From Xenopus tropicalis (taxonomy: Eukaryota; Chordata; Amphibia; Anura; Pipidae), in assembly GCF_000004195.4 (NCBI RefSeq), contig NC_030677.2, forward strand, positions 42,099,142 through 42,163,141: a DNA stretch of 64,000 nucleotides. Reading direction: 5' to 3'. Below the pieces are notes generated by a model. The model saw only the letters and a program-made list of their open reading frames with translations, was not told the DNA's origin and did not search any database. Positions within the stretch are counted from its first letter, which is position 1. Each line of letters opens with the position of its first letter. Positions 24,118 through 35,373 of the stretch are shown here, piece after piece. Both the position numbers and the translations under genes were made by a program.

Positions 24118-24346
24118 CAGGGCTGGAATAGGGGTAGGCAGAAGAGGCATATGCCTAGGGGGAAAAAGTGGGGGTGCTAGGCACGTACCTCTTCCCCTAG
24201 TCTGGGCCCTTGTCCCCTCAGTGTCCACTAGTAACTTACCTCACAACTCTGCCCATCACCTTACGTGCAATCATTCGCATTAGTTTGTGTGGGGGGTGAG
24301 GTGGCAGGCCTGGTTTCACTAGGGCACCAGGCGGGCTTGGCCACTG
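24118..24346 (+). mobile_element. hAT-type MITE with exact 8-base target duplication
   Basis: Starts CAGGGCTGGAATAGGGGTAG and ends GCTTGGCCACTG. It is flanked on both sides by GGACCAGA (24110-24117 and 24347-24354), an exact 8-base duplication as made by hAT elements. Same family as 39815-40070 and the fragment at 49540-49733. Confidence 0.88.
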
Positions 24347-24377
24347 GGACCAGATATTAGTATCTGCTAATGCACTA

Positions 24378-24803
24378 CAACTTGGGGAGGCCCATTTATC
24401 AACATTCTTATTTTCGAATTTTTAGAGGTTTTTGAAACCACAACTACACTCATTTTCTCTAAAACTACGAATGCCAAGTGATTTATTAAAACAGCCTTTT
24501 AAAAAAGCACAAATGAAAAGAATTATGGAAAAAACTAAAAAAATGTAATATTGTCGCACAAAAGAAAGCATTAAAAAAAACAGAAAACTTCTAAAACCAC
24601 GAAGCAAGAAAAGATCTTCCAGTTGAAAAAAACACCTGCCAATGACATCTACATAACCTTAACAGCTTTTAGATGGTGTATTTATTCTTTTGGATTTGTC
24701 ACAGTTTTGTCGCATTATAAATGCCGCAAAAAATCTAGTTTTTTCACATCAAAATTGTATTTTTGCTCAAAAAAAATATGACCTTTAGTAAATGTGCACC
24801 CCA
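24378..24803. mobile_element. fold-back MITE, related Harbinger-like type
   Basis: 'ggaggcccatttatcaacat' at left and 'tttagtaaatgtgcacccca' at right. The interior is a long A/T-rich imperfect inverted repeat (TTTTTAGAGGTTTTTG with its inverse). Confidence 0.6.
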
Positions 24804-27800
24804 ATAGTTTCAAAAGTTCTGTGACAAAGGCAGGGTTTCAGTTTTATGGTTTGAGCCTTTTAAACATATGCAAGGAACACTGAAGATTTAGGGAGGTTTA
24901 GCCCCAAAAAATAGACCAGCTGCTATATATTTATATGCAGTTCTAAGACCTACAGTGGAAAGCCTTGTGTTAGCAGCTTCTTCAAACAAAAGTGTCTTCC
25001 TCCTTCTGTGCCTTTAAAAACTCAGAATATGGCTCCCACCATAGGGAGTTGCTGGAATGCTGGGAATTATAGTCCAATAACATCTGAAAAGCAATGATTT
25101 TGGCTTTCTGCCATCTGCAGGTTTAAGTGATGGATCCCAAGATTGCAACCAGAAGGCTGAAATAATCATCAGTTTTAGCTGATGTATATTTTTTATTATA
25201 CCTGTTACCCAGATATTTTATATATGTAATACTACACAATCAAAATATATACTGCAACTTTCTGATTTTTTTGTCACTGACACAAAGGCACCTATTTAAC
25301 AAGGAGCTAGACAGGTCTCCATTAGCCCCTGATATGGTGGCAATATATACATGATCAGCAAATCTACCCAAGTCAGTCCTGTGCTGACAACATTGTAATT
25401 GCACCCTAGCCTTGCTCAGTGGCAGGCTACTAAATATCTCCATTGTAACCTTACTTGTTATTAAAACAGTGGTTTAGAACGGGGTGGCGTGTCAGTCCCC
25501 AGATGTGACGTTTTTAGGTTTGGAGCATACACAGCAGAATTGGGAATGGTGCAGAAAGACAAAATGTAGTTAGTTTATTAAAGTCAAAGGCTAGGAGATG
25601 AAGGCTTGGGACTATGCCACACTAAGCAGAACTGTGGTAGTCAAAATTCCCTTTCCCCACCTGCCTTATTTACCCATTCAAATGAATGGTAAATGGCAGA
25701 CAATGGTGGTGGCAGGCAGCAGGCAACTGCTCACTTGCTTTGATATTCTAGATAAATTCACACCTGTTATTGCAAGTGTTTGACACAACTAGAGGATTTT
25801 ACATTCATCTGAGTGGGTAAATAAAAACCATTTTGATCACTTTGGTAGCTAAAAAACATTTTGATCACATTTCTCCCTTTGGTTCTCCTTGAACCAATGT
25901 ACTGTAAAAACTATAGCAACCAATGAGACACCTGCACTCATTAGTATTAGAATTAGACAGATCAAAGCTAATTACAGTTTAGTTGCTTTGGAAAATGCAC
26001 TAGTGCAAGTTTGCCTTTATGTTAAATAATTATACATGGCTTAATATTAGCTGCTCTCGGTCTATCCAGACAAAGTTGCCACCATATTGGCATGAGTAAG
26101 GGGGCCTCCCATGCTCTGCCTCAAGAGGAGACTCAGGAAGAGAAGGATTTAATGTTGAATTTTGAAGACAGGTCTGTGTTGGGTTAATTTGCAGGACCTC
26201 ATGAAGAAAAGGAGTAGCGTCGAGAAGAGGCATACAGACAACAAGAGGGCATGGCTAACTATAGCATGAAATCAGTGTATTTTTACATTATAGGATGAAT
26301 ATCACCAAGTATTTAAGGGTTAGTTAACAAAAAAAAAATCTCCCCTTTCGTGTCTCCATTTATTTTGAAATGCACATTTAAAACCTTCTGATCTGTACAA
26401 GTCCAATTACTAATGCAAGGAAGTTTGGGGAAATTATTGTTGCAGGCAGTTCAATTTTACAAAATTGGGCAGATTAACACTAGGTAGGTCACTAATCATA
26501 CAGCAAACACTTAGTTCAAAGAGAAAAAATAAAGGTATTATCTCTTTGAATATTTGCAATTTAGTCAGCAATCTGATCTCTTAAAAAATGTGATTTCTTT
26601 AAAAAAAATGACTTGATTCAGTGCAGTTAGATAACACCCCTAAAAATGATGTAAAATTGCTGAGTGCTTTTGTGAGTACTTCTGCAATTTCTATGAATTT
26701 TCTCTTCTGCGGAATTTTCATAATATTGTCAGTTTTGTACTGCTAATATCATGTAGCAGCTTCGAGCTGCTATTCTGGCCAACTAAACACCCACACGGGG
26801 GTTAATTTGCCAGCACCAAAATGGTGACTTTAGACTTAATTTTTAATAAAATTGGGATAAACTGGTGCAGATTAGCATTTATAGACACTGCCTTCATTAG
26901 CAACTTTACCCATAGCAAGATGATTAGTGGTTTAGCGCTGATAAAGAGAAGTGTAAAACTTAGAATATCATGTAACATTAATTATTTCAAGGTGTTTAGT
27001 TGTTCTTTAAAATACCTTCAATAACCTCTCACCTGGTTTTCATAAGATATTTTAGATATTGCAAGAGTAATGCGCAATGGAGATAATATATTAGTGCTTA
27101 TGCTGTCACTCTAGAAGAATCTGCCAATGGGCAGGGACCTTATTTGGCTGTAGTCCTTGGACTGTACAGGCCCCCTATGTGATTCAATGTTTGGTTTAGA
27201 AACCAAGCATTCTGATCAGCCAGATTTGGCTAACCCCAGAGGTGGTCATGGCCTGCCTAGTTTTGAAAGACATTGTTTTGCTGGTGCTATAGGAAGCCTC
27301 TGGGCTCAGCATTGCAGATACATTTTATGTTGTTTGCCCAGTTTTATTAAGCTATACTACAAATGTACAAATAATATCTGTGGGAAAAGTACATTTTGTG
27401 GAATATACTTCAGTAGCCAATTTATCCATACACGTATTGAGAACTTGAGGCTTGAAAATGAGTTGTTTAATTTAATTCTTGGCATCAAGATCCAACCTGT
27501 GAGGTCTTGAGAGCTCCTACACTAGCTGCATTAAGGGTAAGCTATGTTAGTTAAAACAATATGATCAGTACCCTAAAAATAAGACATGTTTTACAACTTA
27601 AAATTAGTTGTTAAACGCCTTTCTGATTTAAAATATAATTTGTAACAATTAAACCCTTAGTATAAAATCCCTTAGTATAAAAACCCAGTATAAAATATTA
27701 TTAAAAAAATAAACATTAGAATTAAGGGCAAGTAATAACTCCATGCTGCCCTGATATTTTATTATTACGTATGTCTTGTGTCAAAAGAAATAGTTTTTTC

Positions 27801-28637
27801 AGAGTACAGGGTTAACACATTTTTGTTGCAAAACACAAAACTGTGCATTTTCTCGCCGATATCTAATGAAAGAGGTGTTAGAGCACATTTACTAACAGTC
27901 GGCAAATTTGCACCTCAGTAGGGGGTGTTTTTACCGCATTTAGGGGGAGTTTTTACCATGAGGCAAGGTTAGAACTTTTAGTCCTGGTAACTTCTTTACT
28001 GGAAATTCTGCTTGTTCCCTGCATATAATGCAGCCTCCAATAACCTGTACTGAGTGCAAGAGAGGTAAGTGGCAACAGCCCCAGATATGCCTGTGTACCT
28101 GGGCAGTAACCCATGGCAATCAGATGCTTTTTTTTAGTTATTCCTGCAGTTAACTGATCAATGCAAAAACAGTATTGTGCTGAACCATACTTAAAATAAA
28201 GTTTGCTGCTATACATTTCTGTGCCAAAACTATATTTTGTTCAAATACAAGCATTTTGTGTTCTTTTAATACTACAGGCATGATGAATGTCAAAACTTAA
28301 AAAACAATGTTTTCTTGAAGAGGCAAAATAGCACCTTTCATTTATTTCTATTAATCCTCTACTTAGTCCTCTGTGTTCAGTCTTTCAGCATCAACTCTAA
28401 TACCTAAATTGGCAGTTTAAAAAATCCCCTTGTGTAAACAGCAAAGGATTTGTAGTTATATACAGGAAGTAGTTACAAATCAGTTTGTCTGTTTAGGGAG
28501 AAAAGCAGCTTGAATCTATGTGTTCTAAATTCAGGCAAGTTCTATCCTTAGCCCAAGCAGATTGAAGTACATTACTACTGCTACTGGTAGTATTTTGTAA
28601 TTACTTACCATTCTTTTATTGACATAATACTCTTTTG
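24804..28637. other. intergenic between fgf20 and micu3, no gene seen
   Basis: AT-rich. The 117-codon frame at 27157-27510 has no family I recognise, and no splice or start context to support it. Confidence 0.5.
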
Positions 28638-28783
28638 GGCTCATTTATCAACACTGGGCAAATTTGCCCATAGGCAGCAACCCATAGCAACCAATCACCA
28701 ATCACAATGAATGCAGCAATTTGATTGGGTGCCATGGGTTACTTCCCACAAGCAAACCTGCCCAGTGTTGATAACTTACCCCA
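28638..28783. mobile_element. fold-back MITE with CCATAGCAACCAATCA core
   Basis: 'tcatttatcaacactgggca' at left and 'tgcccagtgttgataactta' at right are inverted. The core has 'aacccatagcaaccaatcac' and 'ttgggtgccatgggtt'. Confidence 0.8.
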
Positions 28784-28887
28784 TTTAAGTTTTATGCTTT
28801 TACACTATGCTCTTTTTGGCAGGGCTCTCTTCACCTTATTGGTTTCTTTGTATGGAATGCTGTATGTTTAATGTATAAACCCATTTA

Positions 28888-28945
28888 TTTTACAGCACTG
28901 CAGAATATGTTGGCGCTTTATAAATACATGTTAATAATAATAAAG
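28888..28945 (+). mobile_element. LINE/SINE-type 3' tail
   Basis: 'cactgcagaatatgttggcg' then 'ctttataaatacatgttaataataataaa', the widespread frog non-LTR tail with (TAA)n-like end. Also at 37640-37741 and, reversed, 46027-46092. Confidence 0.75.
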
Positions 28946-29303
28946 GATGGTGTATATTAATATGGGCATTACTGTGCATTGCCCTTCTTCTAAAAGTGAC
29001 GTATGGTCCCTGGATTGTGGATCCAGTTGTGTCTTGACCATTGATCTATTCAGTGTGGGCAGTAATGTGAGTTTTTGAATAGCACTCTAAGCTGTGCAGA
29101 TGTGGTGTATTTAGTAATTTTGTATGCACAGACATAATTAATCAATTCTTAGTCCCAACATATATTGCACGCACACAGTCTACAATTATTTAGAGCATTG
29201 ACTAGTTCCTATGCCAGAAGCAGGAGACAAGTAGGCTTAGCTATTAAGTATAACTATTTGCCTGTAATAAGGGTTGTACAGTTGAATGGATAACCCTATT
29301 GTT

Positions 29304-29440
29304 TACCTAGGCCCTGACTGGCAATCTGTGGAATATGGCAAATGCCAGAGAGGCTGCTGTAAGCTGCCATAGACAGTCACTATTTAGTGGGCTGGTAGAA
29401 GGCTGTTTGGGCCTCTGTGTACCTGAAATATCTTGAATAT
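29304..29440 (+). repeat. dispersed repeat, copy of 2461-2575 in opposite orientation
   Basis: Contains GGCAATCTGTGGAATATGGC and 'atagacagtcactatttagtggg', found reversed at 2461-2575. A short piece recurs near 13525. Confidence 0.6.
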
Positions 29441-31413
29441 AATGTGAGGGATTGCACACAACCTAGATAATGGTAAGAAGAGCATACAGGGAGGGCCTTC
29501 TAATCCTACTGTTTCATTCTGTAAGATTTGTTAATTTGTAAAACCCCCCTATATTATTATTGTAAAAGCTTAGCCTAACTTGCTGGTGATATATAAATAA
29601 ATAGCGAAATGGTATTATCCTTAATTAATTATTGAATTGTGAATCACACTAATTGTGGCAGGAGTGACTCTCAGAGTGAGGCTTTAAGCCTAGCAAAGTC
29701 ATCACATGTCATAAATGTGTTGATGATGACTGGTAAGCTTCAATTCTGACACATTTCCAACAGCTTCATTAATCCCCTTAATTGTGTACATAGTTAATCA
29801 TCTAAATCCCAGATAGGACACCATGAGGGGTTTATAAAGCAGTAGCACTTGTGTCAAAACTGTCACAAATCTAACTTTGCCTCTAAAGTGTTATGTTTCA
29901 CATTTCAAGTGTGACTTGCATGGAAACTGTATATTGCCTCTAAAGCAGTAATCAAACTAGTGTTTTTGGGGCTGCATGTCTTTCAGATAATTCTATTTTA
30001 GATAAATGCATCCCAGCCTTGATTTATTAAGCTTTTATTAATGGACCAATAACAACAGTTACAAATAAACATTGTTTTTGGCATATGTCATATCATTCCC
30101 ACTGAAGATGCCAATGATTATGTTCTACCATGTCCACCATAATTTTCAGCTGTCCCTAATTTCCAGGAACAGTCTCTGGATTTGCCTCAAATTTTGTCTC
30201 AGAACTCTTTCTAAAACGGCTCACAACAGTCTAACTATCTCACTCTAGAAGCTATTAAAGGGTTAATAATTATTAAAGGGTTGTTTAAAACATAACTGCA
30301 TAATTGTAAGCATGACTATTTATTTTATGGACAATTTGTCACTTCAGCAATTTTTAAAAAGGGGCATAATGTGGTAATCGCAATCCTGCAGTTACATATG
30401 CAATGGTTCATGTTATAAAAGCACCCCTTTTAACAACTATAGATTAAAGAGGGACAGACACTGAGCACTTATTATCATTAATAGGAAAACAGAAACTTCT
30501 TTAAAGTTATTCAGTTTTCAAAACCAGGGAATTTATTAGGCACAAACATTTCTAAAGACATAGTTCAGGTTGCTGACTACCAGTTTTTGGGGTCATTCTC
30601 CCACCTTGTGCTCATATCCAATTATCTCCTTCATCGCCACATTCTCTTCCAGTGATCTTAAAAAGCGTATCAGGAGTGGGGGTGCAGGCGCTGACACAGG
30701 CAGAAGTGTTAGAAACGATGTAGTGGGGGGAAAAAGATTAAAAAAGGTTTGAGTGGGGCTGTGGGAGTCAATAAAATGTGAAGTATAAGAGAAAGTATAA
30801 TGGGAAAGTATTGTAATAAAATGGTGGAAAAATAAAGAGAATACTAAAGAAGTAGCAAAGGGGAGGTAGGGAAAGCAGAACTGAAGGGGAAAATCAGTGA
30901 TTCTGTCATGATTTTTATGGTATACTTTTTCACTTCTAAATTACACTGTTTACAAAGCAAATAATTCACTCTCCATTTAAAATGTTATTCTTGAACCAAC
31001 AAATGTATTTTTTAGTTGTAATATTGGTGTGTAGGCATTGTGCCTGAGTCTGAGCTTTCAGAAGGAGCTAGTGCTACACATTAGAACTGCTTTCAGATAA
31101 CCTATTGTTTCTCCTACTCCCACGTAACTGGAGGAGTCCCAAGCTTGACTTAAATTTCTTACTATTGAGTGCTATTCTGATATCTACTGGGAGCTGCTAT
31201 CTTGCTCCCTTCCCATTGTTCTGCTGATCAGCTGCTGGGGCAAAAATTGAGGGGGGTGATATCACTAAAGCTTATCAGAGCACAAGTCACATGACTGTAG
31301 CACCTTAAAAAGTGAAGAATATGGCTAGCCCCATGTAAAATTTCAAAATTAAATATAAAAAAATGTTTTATACAAAACAAATTTCAGTGCTGGAGAAGCT
31401 CTTTTAACTGATG
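29441..31413. other. intergenic, no gene seen
   Basis: AT-rich, several short simple repeats. No coding or RNA gene recognised. Confidence 0.5.
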
Positions 31414-31421
31414 CCTTACAA

Positions 31422-31743
31422 CAGGGTTCGGAACCTTTTTGGCTGAGAAAGCCTTAAACACCACATATTTTAAAATGTAATTCCGTGAGAGCCATACAAT
31501 ATGTTTGGCCGCGAAAGCTGCGAGGCAAGGTAGGGTGAGTCCCAAGGATGCTGGATGCAGATGCGATGCAGAGGAGGGCGTGGCCTGCGCTTGGTGGATA
31601 GAAAACATGTTCTAAGGCTTAGAACACGTCTTCTATCCGCCGAGCGCAGGCCACACCCCCCGTTATTTTTTTTATTAAAGATTTGGCAGCGAGCCATCAA
31701 AAGAGCCCCATCTGGCTCCCGAGCCATAGGTTCCCTACCCCTG
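31422..31743. mobile_element. hAT (Charlie-like) MITE with 8-base target duplication
   Basis: Begins CAGGGTTCGGAACC and ends GGTTCCCTACCCCTG, typical hAT ends. Flanks CCTTACAA (31414-31421) and CCTTACAG (31744-31751) agree at 7 of 8. The centre is a hairpin ('gcctgcgcttggtggataga' with its inverse 'tctatccgccgagcgcaggc'). Confidence 0.9.
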
Positions 31744-31751
31744 CCTTACAG

Positions 31752-32539
31752 GCAAGACTTGCACTGGGCCCCAGCTGTCCTATCCTTTCTAAATGCCTAG
31801 ATCACCTCCTTGTAGAATCACTGGAGATGTACTGAGGGCCTCCCAGCTGGCCTTATGGGGGGGGGGGCAAGGCCTTTTGTGGCCACATTCCCCTCTGGTA
31901 ATGAGGCAAGAAGGTTGGATAATGGTTAGTAGATAGTAGGGAAAGGGAAGGGGATGGAAAAAAAAAGGAAAAATAAAAAATGGATGAGGAGAGAGGGAGG
32001 GGGAAGAAAAAATTGTAGAAGGAGAAAGTAAGCCAAGAGACCAGACAAGGTATTAGAGTGGATGGAAGTGCAAAGAGGGAGAAGGTGAGCAGTGAGGTGA
32101 AAGACATATTAACCTTTATGTTGTACTATGCTATATGGGTGAGAACATATAATCTCTGCTTTTTTTTTACACCAGGTAGCAGTGTATTATATGGCAGTCT
32201 CAGACTTCCTAGTCTTGAATGTGTGGCATATAAAAATAAACCTGGTCAACATTTTGAGTGCCAGTTAGCAGTCCCAACCAGAAGACGTACACAAAAAGCA
32301 AAATTGCCAGTGCAGGGTATGCCACAGACAGAGGTGTCCCTGGAACAGAGACAGGTGCCATCTATAATGGCATGATAGGTGTGGCACATGAATTATTAAA
32401 AGATGTAAGGTTTGCACCAGGCTCATAACCATGGCGTCCAGTTATGCTTGCTTTCAGACTGTTGCTCTATCAATGTTACCTGCTGTTTGGTTGCTATGGG
32501 TTACTAGACCCCAGGTGTAATCTTTAGGACATTGAATGC
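31752..32539. other. micu3 upstream flank with purine-rich tract
   Basis: 31900-32100 is almost all A/G on the plus strand, which keeps an opposite-strand frame open without gene evidence. A GGTTGCTATGGGTTACT repeat piece lies at about 32490. Confidence 0.55.
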
Positions 32540-33060
32540 CTCCCATTGCCAGATGAGCCAGCGCAGCAGCTTCCCTTTATACAGATGCGAATAGACAGGC
32601 AGGGAGTAGTCCCCGTACAATTTGGCTGCGGAGCCGGAGGCAGGGATACAGGGATGGAACTGCCGGACACTTCCTTCCTTCTCGCGATCTTTCCTCCTCC
32701 CCCCCCACCTCGCCTCCTCCTCCTCTCATCCCTGTCACCTCAGCTCCCCTTTATGGCTGCTCTCCGTACCCTCCTGCGGGCGCTCCGTGCCCCCCACCCA
32801 TTAGGGGTACCGGGCCCCAAGGCTGCTCTGCCCCCTCCGAGAGGTTCCTTCCTTCTGTTCGCGTCCGGGGCTGCGGGGGCAGCGGCTGCTCTGGCTTGTT
32901 ATGTCGCTTACCGAGATTACAGCGCTGGGCACCGGGGAAAGCGGCCTTATCGCCTCACAGAGTCCCCGGATAACGGGAACCGATTGGGTGCGAGTATCCT
33001 GCTGCCTGTCAGCGCTGCCAAGGAGACGGTAAGGGGGGGGGGGTTGGTTATACGGAGCAG
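32540..33060 (+). promoter_or_regulatory. CpG-rich micu3 5' region
   Basis: GC content and CpG frequency jump here relative to the AT-rich surroundings, covering the presumed 5' UTR and exon 1. This is typical of a vertebrate CpG-island promoter. The exact start site is not determinable. Confidence 0.55.
32753..33028 (+). CDS. micu3: micu3 coding exon 1 (residues 1-92), N-terminal mitochondrial targeting region
   Basis: Mitochondrial calcium uptake family member 3 (formerly EFHA2), a paralogue of MICU1 that pairs with it and tunes the mitochondrial calcium uniporter in the intermembrane space. The chosen start MAALRTLLRALRAP matches the family's MAALRRLLW start and looks like an arginine-rich, acid-free mitochondrial targeting peptide. 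A hydrophobic alanine-rich stretch follows (about residues 37-52: LLFASGAAGAAAALACYVAY). The exon ends LPVSAAKET, matching human LPIPVAAAKET, at GAGACG|GTAAGG in phase 0. The frame is open 69 codons further upstream to a Met at 32546. That extension is proline/leucine-rich and not family-like, so it is probably 5' UTR. The gene is partial in this window: only exons 1-4 are present and the EF-hands lie downstream. Confidence 0.93.
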
Positions 33061-33328
33061 GTGGTACAGAGTCACGGCACAGGCATATGCCAGCCTACCC
33101 ACTCCTGCCCACAGTATAAAGGCATCATGGGACTGGGACTGGAGCATACCAATAGCGGGAATAGGGTGTTTGTGTTCCAGCGCTTTGCTTGCAGTAATAT
33201 ACAGCTTTCCCTTTCTACTGTCAGCAGCTGTCACCTCAATGGGAACATCTGTCATTGCGCTCAGTGAGCAGATTGGCTACTGGGATGGTCCCTGCTGTCA
33301 CCTGCCTTACAGGAACCTGACATGTATA

Positions 33329-33858
33329 CACCCATAGCCACAATGCACCCATAGCAACAATACACCCATAGCCACAATGCACCCATAGCAACAATACACC
33401 CATAGCCACAATACACCCATAGCAACAATACACCCATAGCCACACAACATCCACAGGCACAATACACCCATAGCAACAATACACCCATAGCAACACTACA
33501 CCCATAGCCACAATACATCCATAGCAACACTACACCCATAGCCACACTACATCCACAGGCACAATACACCCATAGCAACAATACACCCATAGCAACACTA
33601 CACCCATAGCCACACAACATCCACAGGCACAATACACCCATAGCAACAATACACCCATAGCAACACTACACCCATAGCCACACAACATCCACAGGCACAA
33701 TACACCCATAGCAACAATACACCCATAGCAACACTACACCCATAGCCACACTACATCCACAGGCACAATACACCCATAGCCACAATACACCCATAGCCAC
33801 AGCACACCCATAGCCACAATACACCCATAGCCACAGCACACCCATAGCCACAATACAT
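33329..33858. repeat. 17-base minisatellite with 68-base higher-order structure
   Basis: About 31 tandem units of CACCCATAGCAACAATA and variants, starting 300 bases into micu3 intron 1. Four variants (ending CACACAA, GGCACAATA, CAACAATA, CAACACTA) recur together as a 68-base block, for example starting near 33607 and 33675. The CCATAG-rich repeat keeps minus-strand frames open, giving spurious GYGCIVAMGV-like peptides. Confidence 0.95.
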
Positions 33859-34376
33859 ACAGCCACCTACCCACATACAAAACATATGTCTTGCCCGTTT
33901 CTGTTATGTTTAGGAGAAGGGGGGAAAGCCATAGTCTTAAACTTTGGCTCAAATGAATTTGGAGGTTATGTTTTGATTTGCAAAGCTTTGTCTTCCATAT
34001 TGCTTTATGTATTTTCATTTCTTTGCCTTTTTTTTGGACTAAAATATAATACTATTTTTTAGGATACTCTACTATGGATTGTACCATCTCATTTGTTTAT
34101 GTGACAAAACACACAAGATTTGCAAGATCTCCATTAGCGCAGGTGCATTTGTTAAACAAATAAAGTCAATGTCACATAGCAATTTGCAATGGGGATATAC
34201 TTTAGGCTCATTCTCTGTGTGTGTCATGGTCTGGTTTATAAACACAGGTGCAATTATAATGCAATTCGATAATGCATATCAACCAATTAGACTTTTAGGC
34301 TGATGCCACACAGCAGAAAACCACTGGTGAAAGATAAATAATGATTGGTTGCAATGAACTACTGTCTTGAGGCATA

Positions 34377-34627
34377 TTAGGCTCACGCCACACGATGCAT
34401 ATGGCGTATATTTTTGGTAAGCTGAAAAACGCTTGCCAAGAATACGCATCATAAGATCCTACCTCTCGAGGCAACTTCATCGATTTCACCAAATCGCCCC
34501 GCCATGTATGCCATCCCACTGGCGTTTTACATTTTAACCGGTAGGATGGCATTTCAGGAGATTAGTCGTCCGCGACAAGGGAGATTTGTCGCACAGCGAC
34601 TAATCTCCCTGTGTGCCACAGCCCTAA
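34377..34627. mobile_element. fold-back MITE, GGCTCACGCCACACG family
   Basis: 'ttaggctcacgccacacgatg' at left, 'tgtgtgccacagccctaa' at right. Inner hairpin 'gagattagtcgtccgcgaca'/'tgtcgcacagcgactaatctc'. A further end of the same type starts at 34291. Confidence 0.75.
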
Positions 34628-34865
34628 GGGTGAAGACACATGGAGCTACTAGTAGCAGCTACTAAAATAGATAATGCTAATCTTACATGGAGCTACTAGT
34701 AGCAGCTACTAAAATAGATAATGCTAATCTTTTACTGATAATTGGCTGTACGTGTGTTTTAGCAGAGGCAATTCTCAGTATTGTCTATGGCAGGGTAATT
34801 TTTGGTATTTAGTACCCGTGAAAAAATAGCTGCTACTATGTAGCTCCTTGTGTCTTCACCCTTAG
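34622..34865. mobile_element. fold-back MITE, GTGAAGACACATGGAGCTACT family
   Basis: CCCTAAGGGTGAAGACACAT at left and GTGTCTTCACCCTTAGGG at right. Inside, a 'catggagctactagtagcag' unit is tandemly duplicated. It overlaps the edges of both neighbouring elements by a few bases. A related partial copy is at 38095-38270. Confidence 0.82.
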
Positions 34866-35373
34866 GGGCCCATTTACTTACTCACGAACGGGCCGAATGC
34901 GTCCGATTGCGTTTTTTTCGTAATGATCGGTATTTCGCGATTTTTTCGGAAAATTATCGCGACTTTTTCGTTACCAATACGATTTTTGCGGAAAAACGCG
35001 AGTTTTTCGTAGCCATTCCGAAAGTTGCGATTTTTTCATAGCGTTAAAACTTGCGCAAAAAGTTGCGATTTTTTCGTAGTGTTAAAACTTGCGCAAAACG
35101 TCGCGCCTTTTAAGTTTTAACGCTACGAAAAAAATCGCAACTTTTCGCGCAAGTTTTAACGCTACGAAAAAATCGCAACTTTCGGAATGGCTACGAAAAA
35201 CTCACGTTTTTTCGCGCAAATCGTATTGGTAACGAAAAAGTCGCGATAATTTCCGAAAAGTCGTAAAGGCGCCGAAAAAATCGCAAAAAATACGAAAAAG
35301 TCGCAAAATGTTCGTTTTCCAATCGGAATTTTTCCAATTCGGATTCGAATTTGTGGGTTAGTAAATCAGCCCC
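34865..35373. mobile_element. Harbinger-like MITE without the 52-base unit
   Basis: GGGGCCCATTTACTTACTCA at left, TTAGTAAATCAGCCCC at right, with TTA on both sides (34862-34864, 35374-35376). The long CpG-rich arms ('gcgattttttcgta' and 'tacgaaaaaatcgc') form an extended imperfect hairpin. Confidence 0.88.

Noticed and set aside
27157..27510. 117-codon plus-strand frame
   Set aside because: No family resemblance and no exon signals that join it to anything; treated as a chance frame.
31853..32107. 84-codon minus frame rich in S, F, L, P
   Set aside because: Produced by a purine-rich tract on the plus strand; low complexity.
33236..33866. Several minus-strand frames of GYGCIVAMGV-like repeats
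   Set aside because: Translations of the 17-base minisatellite, where the absence of stops follows from the repeat.
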